In this document: one piece after another, positions 33,458-43,851 of the stretch | How positions within the stretch are numbered: the stretch's first letter is position 1 | Layout: each line of letters begins with the position of its first letter | Origin: Dyadobacter sp. CY345 | GTDB lineage: Bacteria; Bacteroidota; Bacteroidia; Cytophagales; Spirosomataceae | Assembly (NCBI RefSeq): GCF_021502725.1 | Contig: NZ_JAKFFS010000001.1 | Span: forward strand, 868,001-932,000 | DNA length: 64,000 nt | Direction: 5' to 3' | The notes under the pieces: model-generated | Databases searched by the model: none | Seen by the model: only the letters and a program-made list of their open reading frames with translations | What the model was told of the DNA's origin: nothing | Program-made: the position numbers and the translations under genes

Positions 33458-34381
33458 ATGCTTGAAAAACTGTTAAAAAGCCGTCAGGTAAAGTTGTTGG
33501 TTTTGTGGCTGCAAAGAAATCTGCTTTTTCGCGGTACTGTCTCAATATATGATATTCTAATGAATATCAAACGCAGTAATCATAAATACGATATTGATCA
33601 ACGTGCTTCGGCGGTTGCTTTCAGTCTTACACTTGCTTGTTTTCCAGCCATTATCTTTTTGTTTACGCTGGTTCCTTACATACCCATTGAGAATCTGGAC
33701 GGCCAGATTATGGGTGTTTTGAAAGAATTAATGCCCCGTGGAATTTTTCAGGACGCGCAACAGACTATTTCTGATATTCTCAGCCGGCCACGAAGCAGCG
33801 TACTTTCCTTCGGTTTTATTTTTGCCATGATTGCTTCGACCAACGGGATGATGTCGCTGATGCGCTCGTTCGATATGGTATTTGAGGATTCTGAAACCAG
33901 AGGATTTTTGAAGCAAAGAGGTGTTGCGACGTTGCTGACAATGGTTTTGGTTGCCGTGATGATTTTGCTGATCGTTCTACTAATCATGGGTGACGCGTTA
34001 AAGGGAATCATTTCGGAATGGCAGATCATTAGGTATAGCTGGATCGTATCCTCTCTTAATTTTAGCAGATATCTCGTCAGTTTTGGAGCGCTGATGTTAG
34101 CGATTTCCATAATATATCGCTTCGCTCCATCCAGGATTAACCGGTATGCCTTTTTCAATCTTGGTTCTATTATTGCTTCCGTCCTGATTCTTGTTGCGAC
34201 ATACCTGTTCTCCTTTTATCTATCCCGATTTAGTTCCTACAACAAACTTTATGGTTCTATCGGCACAATGATTGCGCTGATGATCTGGTTTTATCTGTTG
34301 GCTTTATTACTAATTTTTGGTTTTGAAGTAAATGCTGGAATCGCTTCCGCACGTAAAAAAAACCGCTCAAAGGCCCGATAA
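33458..34381 (+). CDS. YihY/BrkB family inner-membrane protein
   Basis: The 307-residue protein carries the YihY/BrkB pattern: about six transmembrane segments (for instance VAFSLTLACFPAIIFLFTLV), the IYRFAPSRINRYAF motif and a C-terminal LLALLLIFGFEVNAGIASAR. The family was wrongly called RNase BN in older annotations; its role is unclear, with suggested functions in export or membrane homeostasis. The C-terminus is basic. It closes the mltG-ybgC-brkB unit, after which a 124-bp gap leads to the GT2 gene. Confidence 0.88.
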   Translation: MLEKLLKSRQVKLLVLWLQRNLLFRGTVSIYDILMNIKRSNHKYDIDQRASAVAFSLTLACFPAIIFLFTLVPYIPIENLDGQIMGVLKELMPRGIFQDAQQTISDILSRPRSSVLSFGFIFAMIASTNGMMSLMRSFDMVFEDSETRGFLKQRGVATLLTMVLVAVMILLIVLLIMGDALKGIISEWQIIRYSWIVSSLNFSRYLVSFGALMLAISIIYRFAPSRINRYAFFNLGSIIASVLILVATYLFSFYLSRFSSYNKLYGSIGTMIALMIWFYLLALLLIFGFEVNAGIASARKKNRSKAR

Positions 34382-34505
34382 ATTACCGAAAACTAAGTAC
34401 CCGTCAATATACTTTTTAATCCTTTTTAATTTCGTGACTTTTGATTGGAAGACACGTCCAAGAAGTCATTAAAGTTAAGGTGGAAAGTGAACAAACGGGT
34501 AATAG

Positions 34506-35501
34506 ATGAGAGAGATTGAGAAACCTTTGGTGACTGTGGTTTTGACCGCTTACAATCATGAAAAATACATAGGTGAAACGCTTAGTTCCATCTTTGTTCA
34601 GACGTACTCAAATATTCAGGTTATCATAATTGACAACGCAAGTACTGACGGGACAGTAACGGTAATAGAAAAAATGCTTCCTGAGGGATCCAGTTTTATT
34701 CTGATCCGAAATCTGACAAATCTGGGTTTATGCCGGGCTTTCAACCAAGGACTTTCCTTGGCGAGAGGTAAGTATATTATTGATCTGGCGGCTGATGATA
34801 TTATGCTGCCAAGTCGGGTTGAAAAGCAGGTAGAAGCTTTTGAAAAACTTGGAGAGGAGTATGGCGTCGTTTTCACCAATGCACGCTACATGGAGGCAGA
34901 CGGGAAATTGCTTAATTTTCATTATCCTGTTAATCATGAAGAGAAGGCAAAACGGATAATTCCATCTGGTGATGTTTACAAAAGCGTGCTGGAAAATTAT
35001 TTTATTTGTACGCCAACGATGATGATGCGCACGCAAATGCTCGCAAATATGAGTGGTTATGATGAATCATTATATTTTGAGGATTTTGATTTTTGGGTGA
35101 GATCTTCCGTACATTTCAAATATTTCTATCTCGACGAAGTGCTTACTTTCAAAAGAAATGTACCTGATTCTTTAAGCAAACAAGTATATAAAAAGGGAAA
35201 TCATTTACTGGAAACCTGTTATATTGTTTGCAACAAGGCCTATGATCTAAATCGCGACCAGGAGGAATTTGATCTGCTTGCGGCACGAATTCGTACGTTT
35301 ATCAGGAAATGTTTTTATGCAGAAGAATTTGAACTTGCAGTTCGGTTCCGGAGGCTGCTCAACTATATTGAGAATCCAGGGTTTGCAACGGAAATGATTG
35401 TTGCGATGTGCCGTTTACATCTTCCGGTCAATAGTTTGTATCGGTTTTATCTAAATAATTTACAAAAAAAGCCGTTCTACCGGAAGGATTTAGCCTTTTG
35501 A
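34506..35501 (+). CDS. Family 2 glycosyltransferase
   Basis: A 331-residue GT-A fold transferase. The N-terminal nucleotide-sugar domain has VVLTAYNHEKYIGETL, IIIDNASTDGTVT and the DxD-like AADDIMLPSR, with an EDFDFWVRSS motif (about 193-202) as the likely catalytic region. It transfers a sugar from an NDP-donor to a glycan or lipid; donor and acceptor are unknown. No transmembrane helix is seen. It lies upstream of sua5/yrdC (28 bp) and may belong to a small surface-glycan locus with the WbqC gene. Confidence 0.9.
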   Translation: MREIEKPLVTVVLTAYNHEKYIGETLSSIFVQTYSNIQVIIIDNASTDGTVTVIEKMLPEGSSFILIRNLTNLGLCRAFNQGLSLARGKYIIDLAADDIMLPSRVEKQVEAFEKLGEEYGVVFTNARYMEADGKLLNFHYPVNHEEKAKRIIPSGDVYKSVLENYFICTPTMMMRTQMLANMSGYDESLYFEDFDFWVRSSVHFKYFYLDEVLTFKRNVPDSLSKQVYKKGNHLLETCYIVCNKAYDLNRDQEEFDLLAARIRTFIRKCFYAEEFELAVRFRRLLNYIENPGFATEMIVAMCRLHLPVNSLYRFYLNNLQKKPFYRKDLAF

Positions 35502-35529
35502 ATTGTTAGTTCAGTAAATAGTACAAACT

Positions 35530-36156
35530 ATGCCAGCTGAATTAATTCGAATATATCCTGAAAATCCTGACGAAAGAAGAATCCGTCAGGTCGTTGATTG
35601 CCTCCGTGACGGAGGTCTGGTGATTTATCCGACAGATACTGTTTACGGTTTGGGGTGCGATATTTTTAATACAAGAGCTGTTGAAAAAATAGCGAAGATC
35701 AAAGGCATCAAACCCCAGAAAAATGATTTTTCATTTATCTGTTATGATCTGAGCCACATTGCTGACTATGCAAGGGTAGGTAATTCAGCCTTTAAGTTAA
35801 TGAAAAGAGTGCTTCCAGGACCTTATACCTTCATACTGGATGCTAATAATCAGGTCCCCAAGTTATTGAATACCAATAAGAAAACAGTCGGAATACGCGT
35901 TCCTGATAATTTGATACCTCGTTTGATCGTTAAAGAACTGGGCAATCCGATTGTAACAACCTCCATAAAAGATGATGACGAGATCATCGAATATTCAACT
36001 GACCCCGAATTGATTTTTGAAAAATTCCAACATCAGGTTGATATCATCGTCGATGGCGGATATGGCGGTAATATCGGTTCAACCATTGTGCTCGCTATCA
36101 ATGATAAGTTTGAGGTTGTCAGAGAGGGGCTTGGGGATACAAGTCTTTTTATATAA
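35530..36156 (+). CDS. L-threonylcarbamoyladenylate synthase (Sua5/YciO/YrdC family)
   Basis: The 208-residue protein has the YrdC fold: GGLVIYPTDTVYGLGCDIF, KRVLPGPYTFIL, GIRVPDNLIPRLIV and DGGYGGNIGSTIV. YrdC-type enzymes make threonylcarbamoyl-AMP for tRNA t6A modification. The length fits YrdC or YciO; the C-terminal Sua5 domain is missing. The KGIKPQKNDFSF segment, rather than the KxR-rich loop of YrdC, makes the YciO-like branch possible, so the tRNA role is probable, not sure. Confidence 0.85.
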   Translation: MPAELIRIYPENPDERRIRQVVDCLRDGGLVIYPTDTVYGLGCDIFNTRAVEKIAKIKGIKPQKNDFSFICYDLSHIADYARVGNSAFKLMKRVLPGPYTFILDANNQVPKLLNTNKKTVGIRVPDNLIPRLIVKELGNPIVTTSIKDDDEIIEYSTDPELIFEKFQHQVDIIVDGGYGGNIGSTIVLAINDKFEVVREGLGDTSLFI

Positions 36157-36249
36157 TTATTGTGATTATTTTAGTTTAGATTGTATTAAATAATTGTCAT
36201 TAAATTATTATTATCATTTTTTTGATAATATCATCCGCCTTTCTCATAT

Positions 36250-36915
36250 TTGATAGTGCCAGAATTTATTACAAATAATACGCCTGAAAAAATAGTAAGA
36301 ATTGAATTACAGTATCTTCCATGTCTGGAATATTTTGCTTGCATTTTAAGTAACAACCTGATTTGGGTAGATATTGAGGAGAGATATGTGAAGCAGACAT
36401 ACCGGAATCGTTGTGATGTGATGACAACAAATAAAATCGACACTTTAACCGTTCCAGTCCAGTCCTACGCTCAGCAATCCCTTACAAAAGATATTAAAAT
36501 AGATTACAGTCAGCATTGGATCAGGCGGCATTGGGGATGTTTCAGATCGGCTTATGGCAAATCTCCTTATTTCGAATTTTTCGCTGACGAGCTCGAAGCA
36601 GTTTATTTGAAAAAGCCACAATTTCTTACTGACCTAAATTATGATTTATTGACAATTTGTCTTAGATTGTTGGGCATAAGAAAAGAGATTAGGTACAATT
36701 TGTCAGTGCCATTTCAAGGCGATAGGGCGGTTATTGATGCCTTGTCCACTATTAATGACAAGAAAAATAGGAATATAAATAATTATTATCAGCCATTTAC
36801 GTACTATCAGACCTTCGGGAATGATTTTGTAAGTAATTTAAGTATTGTCGATTTATTATTTAATATGGGGCCCGAGGCGAGAAGTATTTTGCTGAGATCT
36901 TGTAAGCAACAATAA
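36250..36915 (+). CDS. WbqC family protein
   Basis: The 221-residue product resembles the WbqC/WbmM-like family found in polysaccharide loci, thought to act in nucleotide-sugar or aminotransfer steps; biochemical proof is lacking. The hallmark ELQYLPCLEYFACI is at residues about 19-32, with RQTYRNRCDVMTTNK-like and HWGCFRSAYGKSPYFEFF further on. The start is uncertain: TTG 36250 is used, GTG 36256 is also possible, and no ATG exists before homology begins. It lies 93 bp after sua5 and before clpC. Confidence 0.75.
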   Translation: MIVPEFITNNTPEKIVRIELQYLPCLEYFACILSNNLIWVDIEERYVKQTYRNRCDVMTTNKIDTLTVPVQSYAQQSLTKDIKIDYSQHWIRRHWGCFRSAYGKSPYFEFFADELEAVYLKKPQFLTDLNYDLLTICLRLLGIRKEIRYNLSVPFQGDRAVIDALSTINDKKNRNINNYYQPFTYYQTFGNDFVSNLSIVDLLFNMGPEARSILLRSCKQQ

Positions 36916-36984
36916 ATCTGCTACTTTGAACAAAGATTAAAAAAGTAGCGTTTAGAATATTAAGACACATTTTTATTGCTACAC

Positions 36985-39528
36985 ATGGAAGCAAAATTTT
37001 CAAATAGAGTAAAAGAAGTAATCTCTCTGAGTCGGGAAGAAGCTTTGCGACTTGGCCACGATTATATCGGTGCCGAACATCTGTTACTTGGAATGATTCG
37101 TGAGGGTGATGGTGTTGCTATTGGTTTACTTAAAAAGCTGGGCGTATCCCTTGATGATGTTCGACAGACGATCGAACAGGCAACAAAAGGTGCGGCGACT
37201 AATAATGTTAAAAATCTGCAGAATATCCCGCTCACAAGGCAGTCCGAAAAGGTGTTGAAAATAACATATCTTGAGGCCAAGATTTTTAAAAGCCCCTTGA
37301 TAGGAACTGAGCATTTGTTACTTTCGATTTTACGCGATGAGGACAATGTTGGTACCCAGATCCTGCATAAATTTAATGTTAACTACGAAGTCATTAAAGA
37401 GATGTTAGAATATCAATCATCAGGAACGAAACCCCATATGGGTCCGGAAACCGAAGATGGCGACGATGAAGCCAGAGGCGGCATGTTCGGCGGCGGAGGC
37501 GGAGGAGCAGCTTCCGGAAAAGAATCAAAAGGTGCAGAAAAGTCACGTACTCCGGTACTTGACAATTTTGGACGTGATCTGACGAAAATGGCTGAGGTTG
37601 GAAAACTTGATCCAATCGTTGGACGTGAGAAAGAAATTGAGCGTGTTGCCCAGATTCTTAGCCGTCGTAAAAAGAATAACCCAATTCTTATCGGTGAGCC
37701 TGGGGTTGGTAAAACAGCCATTGCGGAAGGTCTTGCTTTAAGAATTGTTCAGAAAAAAGTATCGCGTGTTCTGTTTGGTAAAAGAGTAGTTACACTTGAT
37801 CTTGCATCGCTTGTAGCCGGTACTAAATACCGTGGACAGTTTGAAGAAAGAATGAAGGCTGTAATGAATGAACTGGAAAAATCTCCGGATGTGATCCTTT
37901 TCATTGATGAGCTTCATACGATCGTAGGTGCTGGTGGCGCTTCCGGTTCTCTGGATGCTTCGAATATGTTCAAACCGGCATTATCACGTGGAGAAATCCA
38001 GTGTATCGGTGCAACCACGCTTGACGAATATCGTCAGTATATCGAGAAAGATGGAGCACTTGCACGTCGTTTCCAAATGGTAATGGTTGATGCGACTTCA
38101 ATTGAAGAAACAATTCAGATCCTTGAAAACATCAAGGATAAATATGAAGATCATCACCACGTAAGTTATACGCCGGAATCGATCAGTACTGCTGTGAAAT
38201 TGTCTGAACGTTATATAACAGACCGTTTCCTTCCGGATAAGGCGATCGACGTTTTGGATGAAGTTGGTGCACGTGTGCATATCAGCAACATCACTGTGCC
38301 TGAGGATATTCTTCATTTAGAAGAACAAATTGAGAATATCAAACAGGAAAAAAACAGAGTTGTTAAAAGTCAGAAATACGAAGAAGCAGCTCAGTTACGT
38401 GATCGTGAAAAGAAATTGATCGATCAGCTTGATCGTGCAAAACTTGCCTGGGAAGAAGAAACTAAGCAAAAAAGATACACTGTTACTGAGCATAATGTTG
38501 CTGAGGTAGTTGCAATGATGACCGGAATTCCTGTGACGAACGTCTCGATGGATGAAGGCAAGAAATTGCTTAACATGGCTGATGAACTTAAAGCAAAAGT
38601 AATAGGCCAGAATCCACCAATTGAGAAATTGGTAAAAGCAATTCAGCGTACACGTGTAGGTTTGAAAGATCCAAAGAAACCAATCGGTTCTTTTATCTTC
38701 CTTGGACCAACAGGTGTAGGTAAAACAGAATTAGCGAAAGTTCTTGCAACCTATTTGTTTGATAAAGACGATGCCCTTGTGCGTATTGACATGAGTGAGT
38801 ACATGGAGAAATTCAGCGTATCTCGTTTGGTTGGAGCACCTCCGGGTTATGTTGGTTACGAAGAAGGTGGTCAGTTAACTGAAAAAATCCGTCGTAAACC
38901 ATACAGTGTTGTTTTGCTTGATGAGATCGAAAAAGCGCACCCTGATGTTTTCAACATTCTTTTACAGGTGCTTGACGATGGTATTTTAACAGATGGTCTT
39001 GGCCGTCGTGTTGATTTCCGTAATACGATCATCATCATGACTTCAAACATTGGAGCGCGTGACTTGAAAGATTTTGGGTCAGGAATCGGTTTTTCAACAA
39101 AAGCAAAAACCGACAATCAGGATGAAATAATGAAAGGCACGATTCAAAGTGCACTTCGTAAAGCTTTCTCTCCTGAATTCTTGAACCGTCTGGATGATGT
39201 GATTGTGTTTAATTCACTTCAACGTGAAGATTTGCACCGTATCATTGATATCTCGCTTGGCAAATTGTTCAGCCGTGTGAAGGGCTTAGGTTACGAAATT
39301 GAATTAACTGTTCCTGCGAAAGACTTTTTGTCTGAAAAAGGATATGATCCTCAGTATGGTGCCCGTCCATTGAACAGAGCGATCCAGAAATATCTCGAAG
39401 ATCCGGTTGCAGAAGAAATTCTTAAAGGAGATTTGAGAGAAGGTGATGTTCTTGTAGCAACACACGTTGAAAACAGTGAAGAGCTTACCATTACGGTTCG
39501 GAAAAAAGAAGAAGAAGTAGCTAATTGA
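36985..39528 (+). CDS. clpC: ATP-dependent Clp protease ATP-binding subunit ClpC
   Basis: An 847-residue AAA+ unfoldase of the ClpC type. Two Clp N-repeats occupy residues 1-145, then a linker with a run of glycines (about 163-172), AAA-1 with Walker [10 protein letters not shown] (about 236-244), an M/UVR-like middle domain containing [14 protein letters not shown] (about 464-477), and AAA-2 with GPTGVGKTE (about 573-581) and [10 protein letters not shown]. The short UVR-type middle domain separates ClpC from ClpB; whether it carries the ClpP-docking loop is not clear by eye. ATG 36985 is chosen over TTG 36976. A strong terminator follows. Confidence 0.95.
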   Translation: MEAKFSNRVKEVISLSREEALRLGHDYIGAEHLLLGMIREGDGVAIGLLKKLGVSLDDVRQTIEQATKGAATNNVKNLQNIPLTRQSEKVLKITYLEAKIFKSPLIGTEHLLLSILRDEDNVGTQILHKFNVNYEVIKEMLEYQSSGTKPHMGPETEDGDDEARGGMFGGGGGGAASGKESKGAEKSRTPVLDNFGRDLTKMAEVGKLDPIVGREKEIERVAQILSRRKKNNPILIGEPGVGKTAIAEGLALRIVQKKVSRVLFGKRVVTLDLASLVAGTKYRGQFEERMKAVMNELEKSPDVILFIDELHTIVGAGGASGSLDASNMFKPALSRGEIQCIGATTLDEYRQYIEKDGALARRFQMVMVDATSIEETIQILENIKDKYEDHHHVSYTPESISTAVKLSERYITDRFLPDKAIDVLDEVGARVHISNITVPEDILHLEEQIENIKQEKNRVVKSQKYEEAAQLRDREKKLIDQLDRAKLAWEEETKQKRYTVTEHNVAEVVAMMTGIPVTNVSMDEGKKLLNMADELKAKVIGQNPPIEKLVKAIQRTRVGLKDPKKPIGSFIFLGPTGVGKTELAKVLATYLFDKDDALVRIDMSEYMEKFSVSRLVGAPPGYVGYEEGGQLTEKIRRKPYSVVLLDEIEKAHPDVFNILLQVLDDGILTDGLGRRVDFRNTIIIMTSNIGARDLKDFGSGIGFSTKAKTDNQDEIMKGTIQSALRKAFSPEFLNRLDDVIVFNSLQREDLHRIIDISLGKLFSRVKGLGYEIELTVPAKDFLSEKGYDPQYGARPLNRAIQKYLEDPVAEEILKGDLREGDVLVATHVENSEELTITVRKKEEEVAN

Positions 39529-39830
39529 TTCATTAAGAATTAATTATATATTGCAAAATAAGCAAAGAGGCAGATCCTTGTGATTCTGCCTCTTTGTTTT
39601 TAAGCTCTAAAAATTTGAAAAGTCTAGACGTGGGATCATAGTTGCTTCCTTTTCGTGATAGTGGGCGTAGTATTATTTCGACCTTATTTTCACCGTTTAA
39701 AAACTTTCTTAGTAATTTTAATCCCGAATTGGTAAGAACTATTTGAATAGAATATTATTAATTTGCATATCCTCCATATAAAATATAAATATTAATTTGA
39801 AAACCACAAAAGATAAGGATACCAACCAAT
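39529..39830. other. Intergenic region of 302 bp between clpC and the DUF937-OmpA gene
   Basis: Apart from the terminator at 39563-39600 I see no gene. The right half is AT-rich and should hold the promoter of the OmpA-like gene; TAATTTG-like sequence occurs near 39758 but with poor spacing to a TTG box. Confidence 0.6.
39563..39600 (+). terminator. Intrinsic terminator of clpC
   Basis: Perfect 12-bp arms CAAAGAGGCAGA (39563-39574) and TCTGCCTCTTTG (39585-39596), 10-nt loop, followed by TTTTT. Confidence 0.9.
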
Positions 39831-41066
39831 ATGGCTGTGAATTTACTGGAGTTAACAAAAGGGTACATAACAAAGGAAGTAGGTCTTAGTATATCGATTT
39901 TGACCGAAGCGAGTGCGAGTGATGTTCAGGTTGCTTTATTAGGTGCCTTACCCGGTCTGATTGGCGGGACAATGAATACTGCCTCAACGTCAACCGGAGT
40001 ATATCAGTTGATAGGCCTTATGAATCTGAATAATGAAAATTATGTATTAAACAATCTTCCTGAGATTCTTGGCGATCCTATTAAGTCGAAGGATTTTATA
40101 GCCAACGGTCTTTCCATGCTTCCGATGTTGCTGGATGTTGACCTGAAAGCGGTAATTGAATCTATATCGGCGTCAAGTGGCTTAAAAGCTAGTTCGGTAT
40201 CAAATATCCTGAGTATCTCTGCGCCTATTGTGATAAGTGTAATCGCAAAGCAGGTAAAGGAAAAATCAATTGAACCATTGAAACTTACGACATTACTCGT
40301 GGGTCAAAAAGAATACATCCATAAATACCTGCCAAAGGATCTTACAGCAGTTTGGGATTTTAAAGGCCTTGAAGACTTAAACAAAAGTTTGCAGCGAAAT
40401 CCGTTAAGTGAGCACCAGCTTGAAAACAAACCGGTTTCAGCGACTACAAAAATTATATATCTTGTTTTAGCGTTGTTACTTATTGGCGCAGCAGTCTGGG
40501 GCTTCAAAAAATTAAATAAAGAGGAGGAAACTATTGTTGTTGAGGATTTCCCTATTGACAGCAGTGGAATTAAAGTAAAAACAAAAGGTGCAGTTGAAAA
40601 AAATCCAGGTCAGCTTGTTACGATAAATCTTCCCAAAGAGATCACTCTTGAAATTCCGGAAAATGGAACAGAGGCAAAACTTATCAATTTCATTCAGGAT
40701 TCCAGTGCGGTTGTAGATAAGAATTATTGGATCGATTTCGATAGGATAAACTTTCAACCGAATTTGGCTGAGTTAGATGAGGATTCTGAATCGCAGATTG
40801 AGAATATATCGAAGATTATGCGTGCCTATCCGATGGTTAATATTAAAATTGGTGGTTATACTGATAACACAGGTGATGCGACAACTAATCTGATGTTATC
40901 GAAAAGCCGCGCCGATGTAGTTAAAAAAGGTATTGCAAGAAACGATATCAAGATCACCCGAATCCAGTCCGAAGGTTATGGAATTGAACATCCCATTGCT
41001 CCGAATGACACCGAAGAGGGGCGAGCTCAGAATAGAAGGATTGCAATAAATGTAACCAGAAAATAA
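39831..41066 (+). CDS. DUF937-OmpA domain membrane protein
   Basis: The 411-residue protein joins two domains. The N-terminal ~165 residues resemble DUF937 (LLELTKGYITKEVGLS, ALLGALPGLIGG). A single transmembrane helix follows (about 207-224, IIYLVLALLLIGAAVWGF), then a linker and a C-terminal OmpA-like peptidoglycan-binding domain (about 300-411) with IGGYTDNTGD, LSKSRADVVKKG and EGRAQNRRIAI. There is no signal peptide, so DUF937 should be cytoplasmic and OmpA periplasmic, tethering the inner membrane to the wall. It is transcribed alone. Confidence 0.88.
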   Translation: MAVNLLELTKGYITKEVGLSISILTEASASDVQVALLGALPGLIGGTMNTASTSTGVYQLIGLMNLNNENYVLNNLPEILGDPIKSKDFIANGLSMLPMLLDVDLKAVIESISASSGLKASSVSNILSISAPIVISVIAKQVKEKSIEPLKLTTLLVGQKEYIHKYLPKDLTAVWDFKGLEDLNKSLQRNPLSEHQLENKPVSATTKIIYLVLALLLIGAAVWGFKKLNKEEETIVVEDFPIDSSGIKVKTKGAVEKNPGQLVTINLPKEITLEIPENGTEAKLINFIQDSSAVVDKNYWIDFDRINFQPNLAELDEDSESQIENISKIMRAYPMVNIKIGGYTDNTGDATTNLMLSKSRADVVKKGIARNDIKITRIQSEGYGIEHPIAPNDTEEGRAQNRRIAINVTRK

Positions 41067-41079
41067 ATTCCGAATATTT

Positions 41080-41114
41080 AAAGAGGCCAAATTTCAAATT
41101 TGGCCTCTTTTTTT
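41080..41114 (+). terminator. Intrinsic terminator of the DUF937-OmpA gene
   Basis: Long perfect stem AAAGAGGCCAAATTT (41080-41094) with AAATTTGGCCTCTTT (41096-41110), then four more T's. The nominal one-base loop means the inner pairs open. Confidence 0.9.
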
Positions 41115-41223
41115 GTACACGAAATTGTAATCTTTTATGAATCTGCCTATCTATTTTGCAAAAGCGAATGAAAACTTTATGATTTAGATTATATTTAAAC
41201 TTTGTAAATTTTAATATTTGAAT

Positions 41224-42903
41224 ATGAGAGGAAAATCCTGGCTCACTTTAGTTGGCTTTCTGATTGTTTACGTGACAACTATGTCATTTTCAGGTGCTCA
41301 AAAGTTAGCAGAAGGTCCGCAGGTAATGACCTTCTTTTCAGCTGCCGACGATACGGAACAACCCTACGGATTATACATTCCTAAAAACTACGATCCAACG
41401 AAGAAATATCCACTGGTCATGATGCTCCATGGCGCAGGCTCTAACCATCGATTGGCATTGAAAAGAGTATTTGGCAAGACTAATCTTGAAGACGAGACTG
41501 ATGTCGAAGCGTCAAGGTATTTTCAGGAATGGGAAGATGTAGACTTTATTGTAGCTTCTCCTTATGTGCGGGGAACTGCGGGATACCAGGGCATTCCTGA
41601 ACAGGATGTTTATGACGTGCTTGCAGATGTGAAGAAGCGATTTAATATCGATGAAGACAGAACTTATCTGACGGGATTATCAATGGGCGGAGGAGGAACG
41701 TTGTGGATTGGACTGACCCGTCCGGATATCTGGGCTGCAATCGCACCGGTCTGCCCGGCGCCTCCTGCGGGTACGATTGACCTGGCTGCCAACGCAATTA
41801 ATTTTCCTGTTCACTTTTTTCATGGCGACAAAGACCCAGTTGTTCCCGTTCAGTGGACGAGAGACTGGATGGAGAAAATGCAGAATATCGCGGTGGAAGT
41901 TACCTACAAGGAGTTTGTGGATGTAAAACATGACAGCTGGGTAAGTGCTTATGATGCAGGGTATATTTTCGGGTGGTTTAATCAGGTTAGAAATAAATAC
42001 CCAAATGAAGTGAAATTTTCAAGTCGTGCCCTTAAATATAACAAAGCATATTGGGTGGAGTTTGATGGCATTACCAGCGGCGTATTGGCCGAAATTGATG
42101 CGAGTTTAAAGAAACCGAACTCAGTAGAAATTAAAACAAAAAATCTTGAAGCGTTTACTTTGAACTTGAAAGGCCATTCTAAATTTAATTCAGCTCAGCC
42201 ATTAAATGTAATTATTGACGGAGCCAAGTTGACTGCAAAGGCGGACAGTACTATTTCATTTACTAAATTCGGCAACAGCTGGAAAATTGGTAAAGCGGTC
42301 ACGGCGGACGCGCTTATTAAGAAAAAAGGAGCAGAAGGGCCAATCTTCGATGCATTTTCATCACGTCATGTTTATGTATACGGAACTGCCGATAATCCTT
42401 CGCCAGAAGAGTTGAAAAAACGTATAGATATTGCAAATGAGGCTGCGAATTGGTCAGCTTACCGCGGACCATTTTTAGGGAGAATGATGTTTTTTCCGAG
42501 AGTTCTTGCAGATAAGGAAGTAAGAAAAAGCGATTTTGAAAGTTCTAACCTGATACTATTTGGTAATAAAGAGAATAATGAAGTGATCAATAAATATGCT
42601 GACAAATTGCCTGTTCATTTAAATCCTGCCAATACAGATCACGGATTGTTATATGTCTTTCCCGTTGAAAATCATTATGTGACTGTCAGTTCCGGACTGC
42701 CGTGGTGGACAGGTGTTGTGGACCAGGGGCTTCCTTTTGTCCCGGTTGCACAAAGAAGTTTGCCGGAATTTAAAGATCTTTTGTTATTTAAAGGGACGGC
42801 AAAAAACATAATTGCGGATGGATATTTTTCGCAGGATTGGAAATTGCCTGCGACAATAATTACACCTTTAAATGCTTCCGGCGTTGTAACAATAAAAAAA
42901 TAA
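41224..42903 (+). CDS. Exported alpha/beta-hydrolase (PHB-depolymerase/esterase-like)
   Basis: A 559-residue secreted hydrolase. The signal peptide is MRGKSWLTLVGFLIVYVTTM. The hydrolase domain (about 35-260) has PLVMMLHGAG (oxyanion), the nucleophile Ser153 in LTGLSMGGGG, a likely acid in FHGDKDPVVPV and His in VKHDSWVSAY. Residues about 290-559 form an extra C-terminal region of unclear fold with FGNKENNEVINKYADKLP-like sequence. Family members hydrolyse polyesters, feruloyl or acetyl esters on glycans; the substrate is unknown. ATG 41224 is used rather than TTG 41218. Confidence 0.85.
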   Translation: MRGKSWLTLVGFLIVYVTTMSFSGAQKLAEGPQVMTFFSAADDTEQPYGLYIPKNYDPTKKYPLVMMLHGAGSNHRLALKRVFGKTNLEDETDVEASRYFQEWEDVDFIVASPYVRGTAGYQGIPEQDVYDVLADVKKRFNIDEDRTYLTGLSMGGGGTLWIGLTRPDIWAAIAPVCPAPPAGTIDLAANAINFPVHFFHGDKDPVVPVQWTRDWMEKMQNIAVEVTYKEFVDVKHDSWVSAYDAGYIFGWFNQVRNKYPNEVKFSSRALKYNKAYWVEFDGITSGVLAEIDASLKKPNSVEIKTKNLEAFTLNLKGHSKFNSAQPLNVIIDGAKLTAKADSTISFTKFGNSWKIGKAVTADALIKKKGAEGPIFDAFSSRHVYVYGTADNPSPEELKKRIDIANEAANWSAYRGPFLGRMMFFPRVLADKEVRKSDFESSNLILFGNKENNEVINKYADKLPVHLNPANTDHGLLYVFPVENHYVTVSSGLPWWTGVVDQGLPFVPVAQRSLPEFKDLLLFKGTAKNIIADGYFSQDWKLPATIITPLNASGVVTIKK

Positions 42904-42935
42904 TCGTTTTAATTAATCCAAATTCTCCACTTCAA

Positions 42936-43826
42936 ATGGACTTTAACCAAAAAATCTCCCGGGGATCTTTCATCCGCACCAGCGCGTTAGCATTGTCTAT
43001 CCCATTGCTTTCTAAAATTCCTTCGATCGCAAAAGCGCCGTCAAAAATCGGTTTGCAACTTTACACTTTGAGAGATGCATTAGCTAAGGATCTTGAAGGT
43101 ACGTTGAATCAGGTTGCTAAAATCGGTTATAAGGAAGTTGAAACTTTCGGTTATTCTGACGGTAAGTTTTTTGGGAAAACACCAAAAGAATTTAAATCTT
43201 TACTAAGTGGACTGGGCCTAAGTGCTGTGAGCGGTCACTATGGAGCAGGTATCGCAATGCCTGACAAAAAAGGTACTTTGTCGAATGACTGGAAACGGGC
43301 GGTTGATGATTCGGCTGAGCTTGGCCAGAAATATATGATGTGTGCTTACCTGACGCCGGATGAGCGGAAATCGATTGACGATTATAAAAAGTACGCGGTG
43401 CTTTTTAATAAGTGTGGAGAAACCTGCAAAGCAGCAGGTATTCAGTTTGGTTACCATAACCATGATTTTGAATTTCAAAAACTGGATGGAGAACTTCCTT
43501 ATGATATAATTACAAAAGATACCGATGCAGCTTTGGTGAAACTGGAACTGGATTTGTATTGGGCTGTAAGAGCCGGATTAGATCCTGTGGAGCTATTCAA
43601 GCAACATCCTGGACGTTTCCCTCTTTGGCACGTAAAAGATATGGAGAAGAGCGCAGATAAAGCATTTGCAGAAGTAGGGACAGGCTCTATCGATTTTGCT
43701 AAAATCTTTGCAGCCAGAAAAACGGCTGGTATGACGCATTTCTTCGTTGAGCAGGATGTTTGCAAGAAACCCCCGCTTGAATCCATTGCGATAAGTTACG
43801 GAAATCTGGTAAAGTGGAAGGTTTAA
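42936..43826 (+). CDS. Sugar phosphate isomerase/epimerase family protein (xylose isomerase-like TIM barrel)
   Basis: From ATG 42936 it is 296 residues: an N-terminal export signal (FIRTSALALSIPLLSKIP) that resembles a twin-arginine signal but has RGSF in place of RRxF, then an AP-endonuclease-2-like barrel (GLQLYTLRDALAKDLEG, FGYHNHDFEFQKLDG, LELDLYWAVRAGLDP, WHVKDMEK). The His, Glu and Asp metal ligands appear conserved. Homologues act on sugars such as hexuronates or inositols in Bacteroidota. It is 32 bp from the esterase stop, so both are likely cotranscribed, perhaps for plant-derived substrates (inference). Confidence 0.85.
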   Translation: MDFNQKISRGSFIRTSALALSIPLLSKIPSIAKAPSKIGLQLYTLRDALAKDLEGTLNQVAKIGYKEVETFGYSDGKFFGKTPKEFKSLLSGLGLSAVSGHYGAGIAMPDKKGTLSNDWKRAVDDSAELGQKYMMCAYLTPDERKSIDDYKKYAVLFNKCGETCKAAGIQFGYHNHDFEFQKLDGELPYDIITKDTDAALVKLELDLYWAVRAGLDPVELFKQHPGRFPLWHVKDMEKSADKAFAEVGTGSIDFAKIFAARKTAGMTHFFVEQDVCKKPPLESIAISYGNLVKWKV

Positions 43827-43851
43827 CCAGGACCAATAAGAAATAAAAAAG

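Noticed and set aside
36209-36230. Terminator after the Sua5/YrdC gene
   Set aside because: The 8-bp hairpin is almost entirely A/T and too weak to call a terminator.
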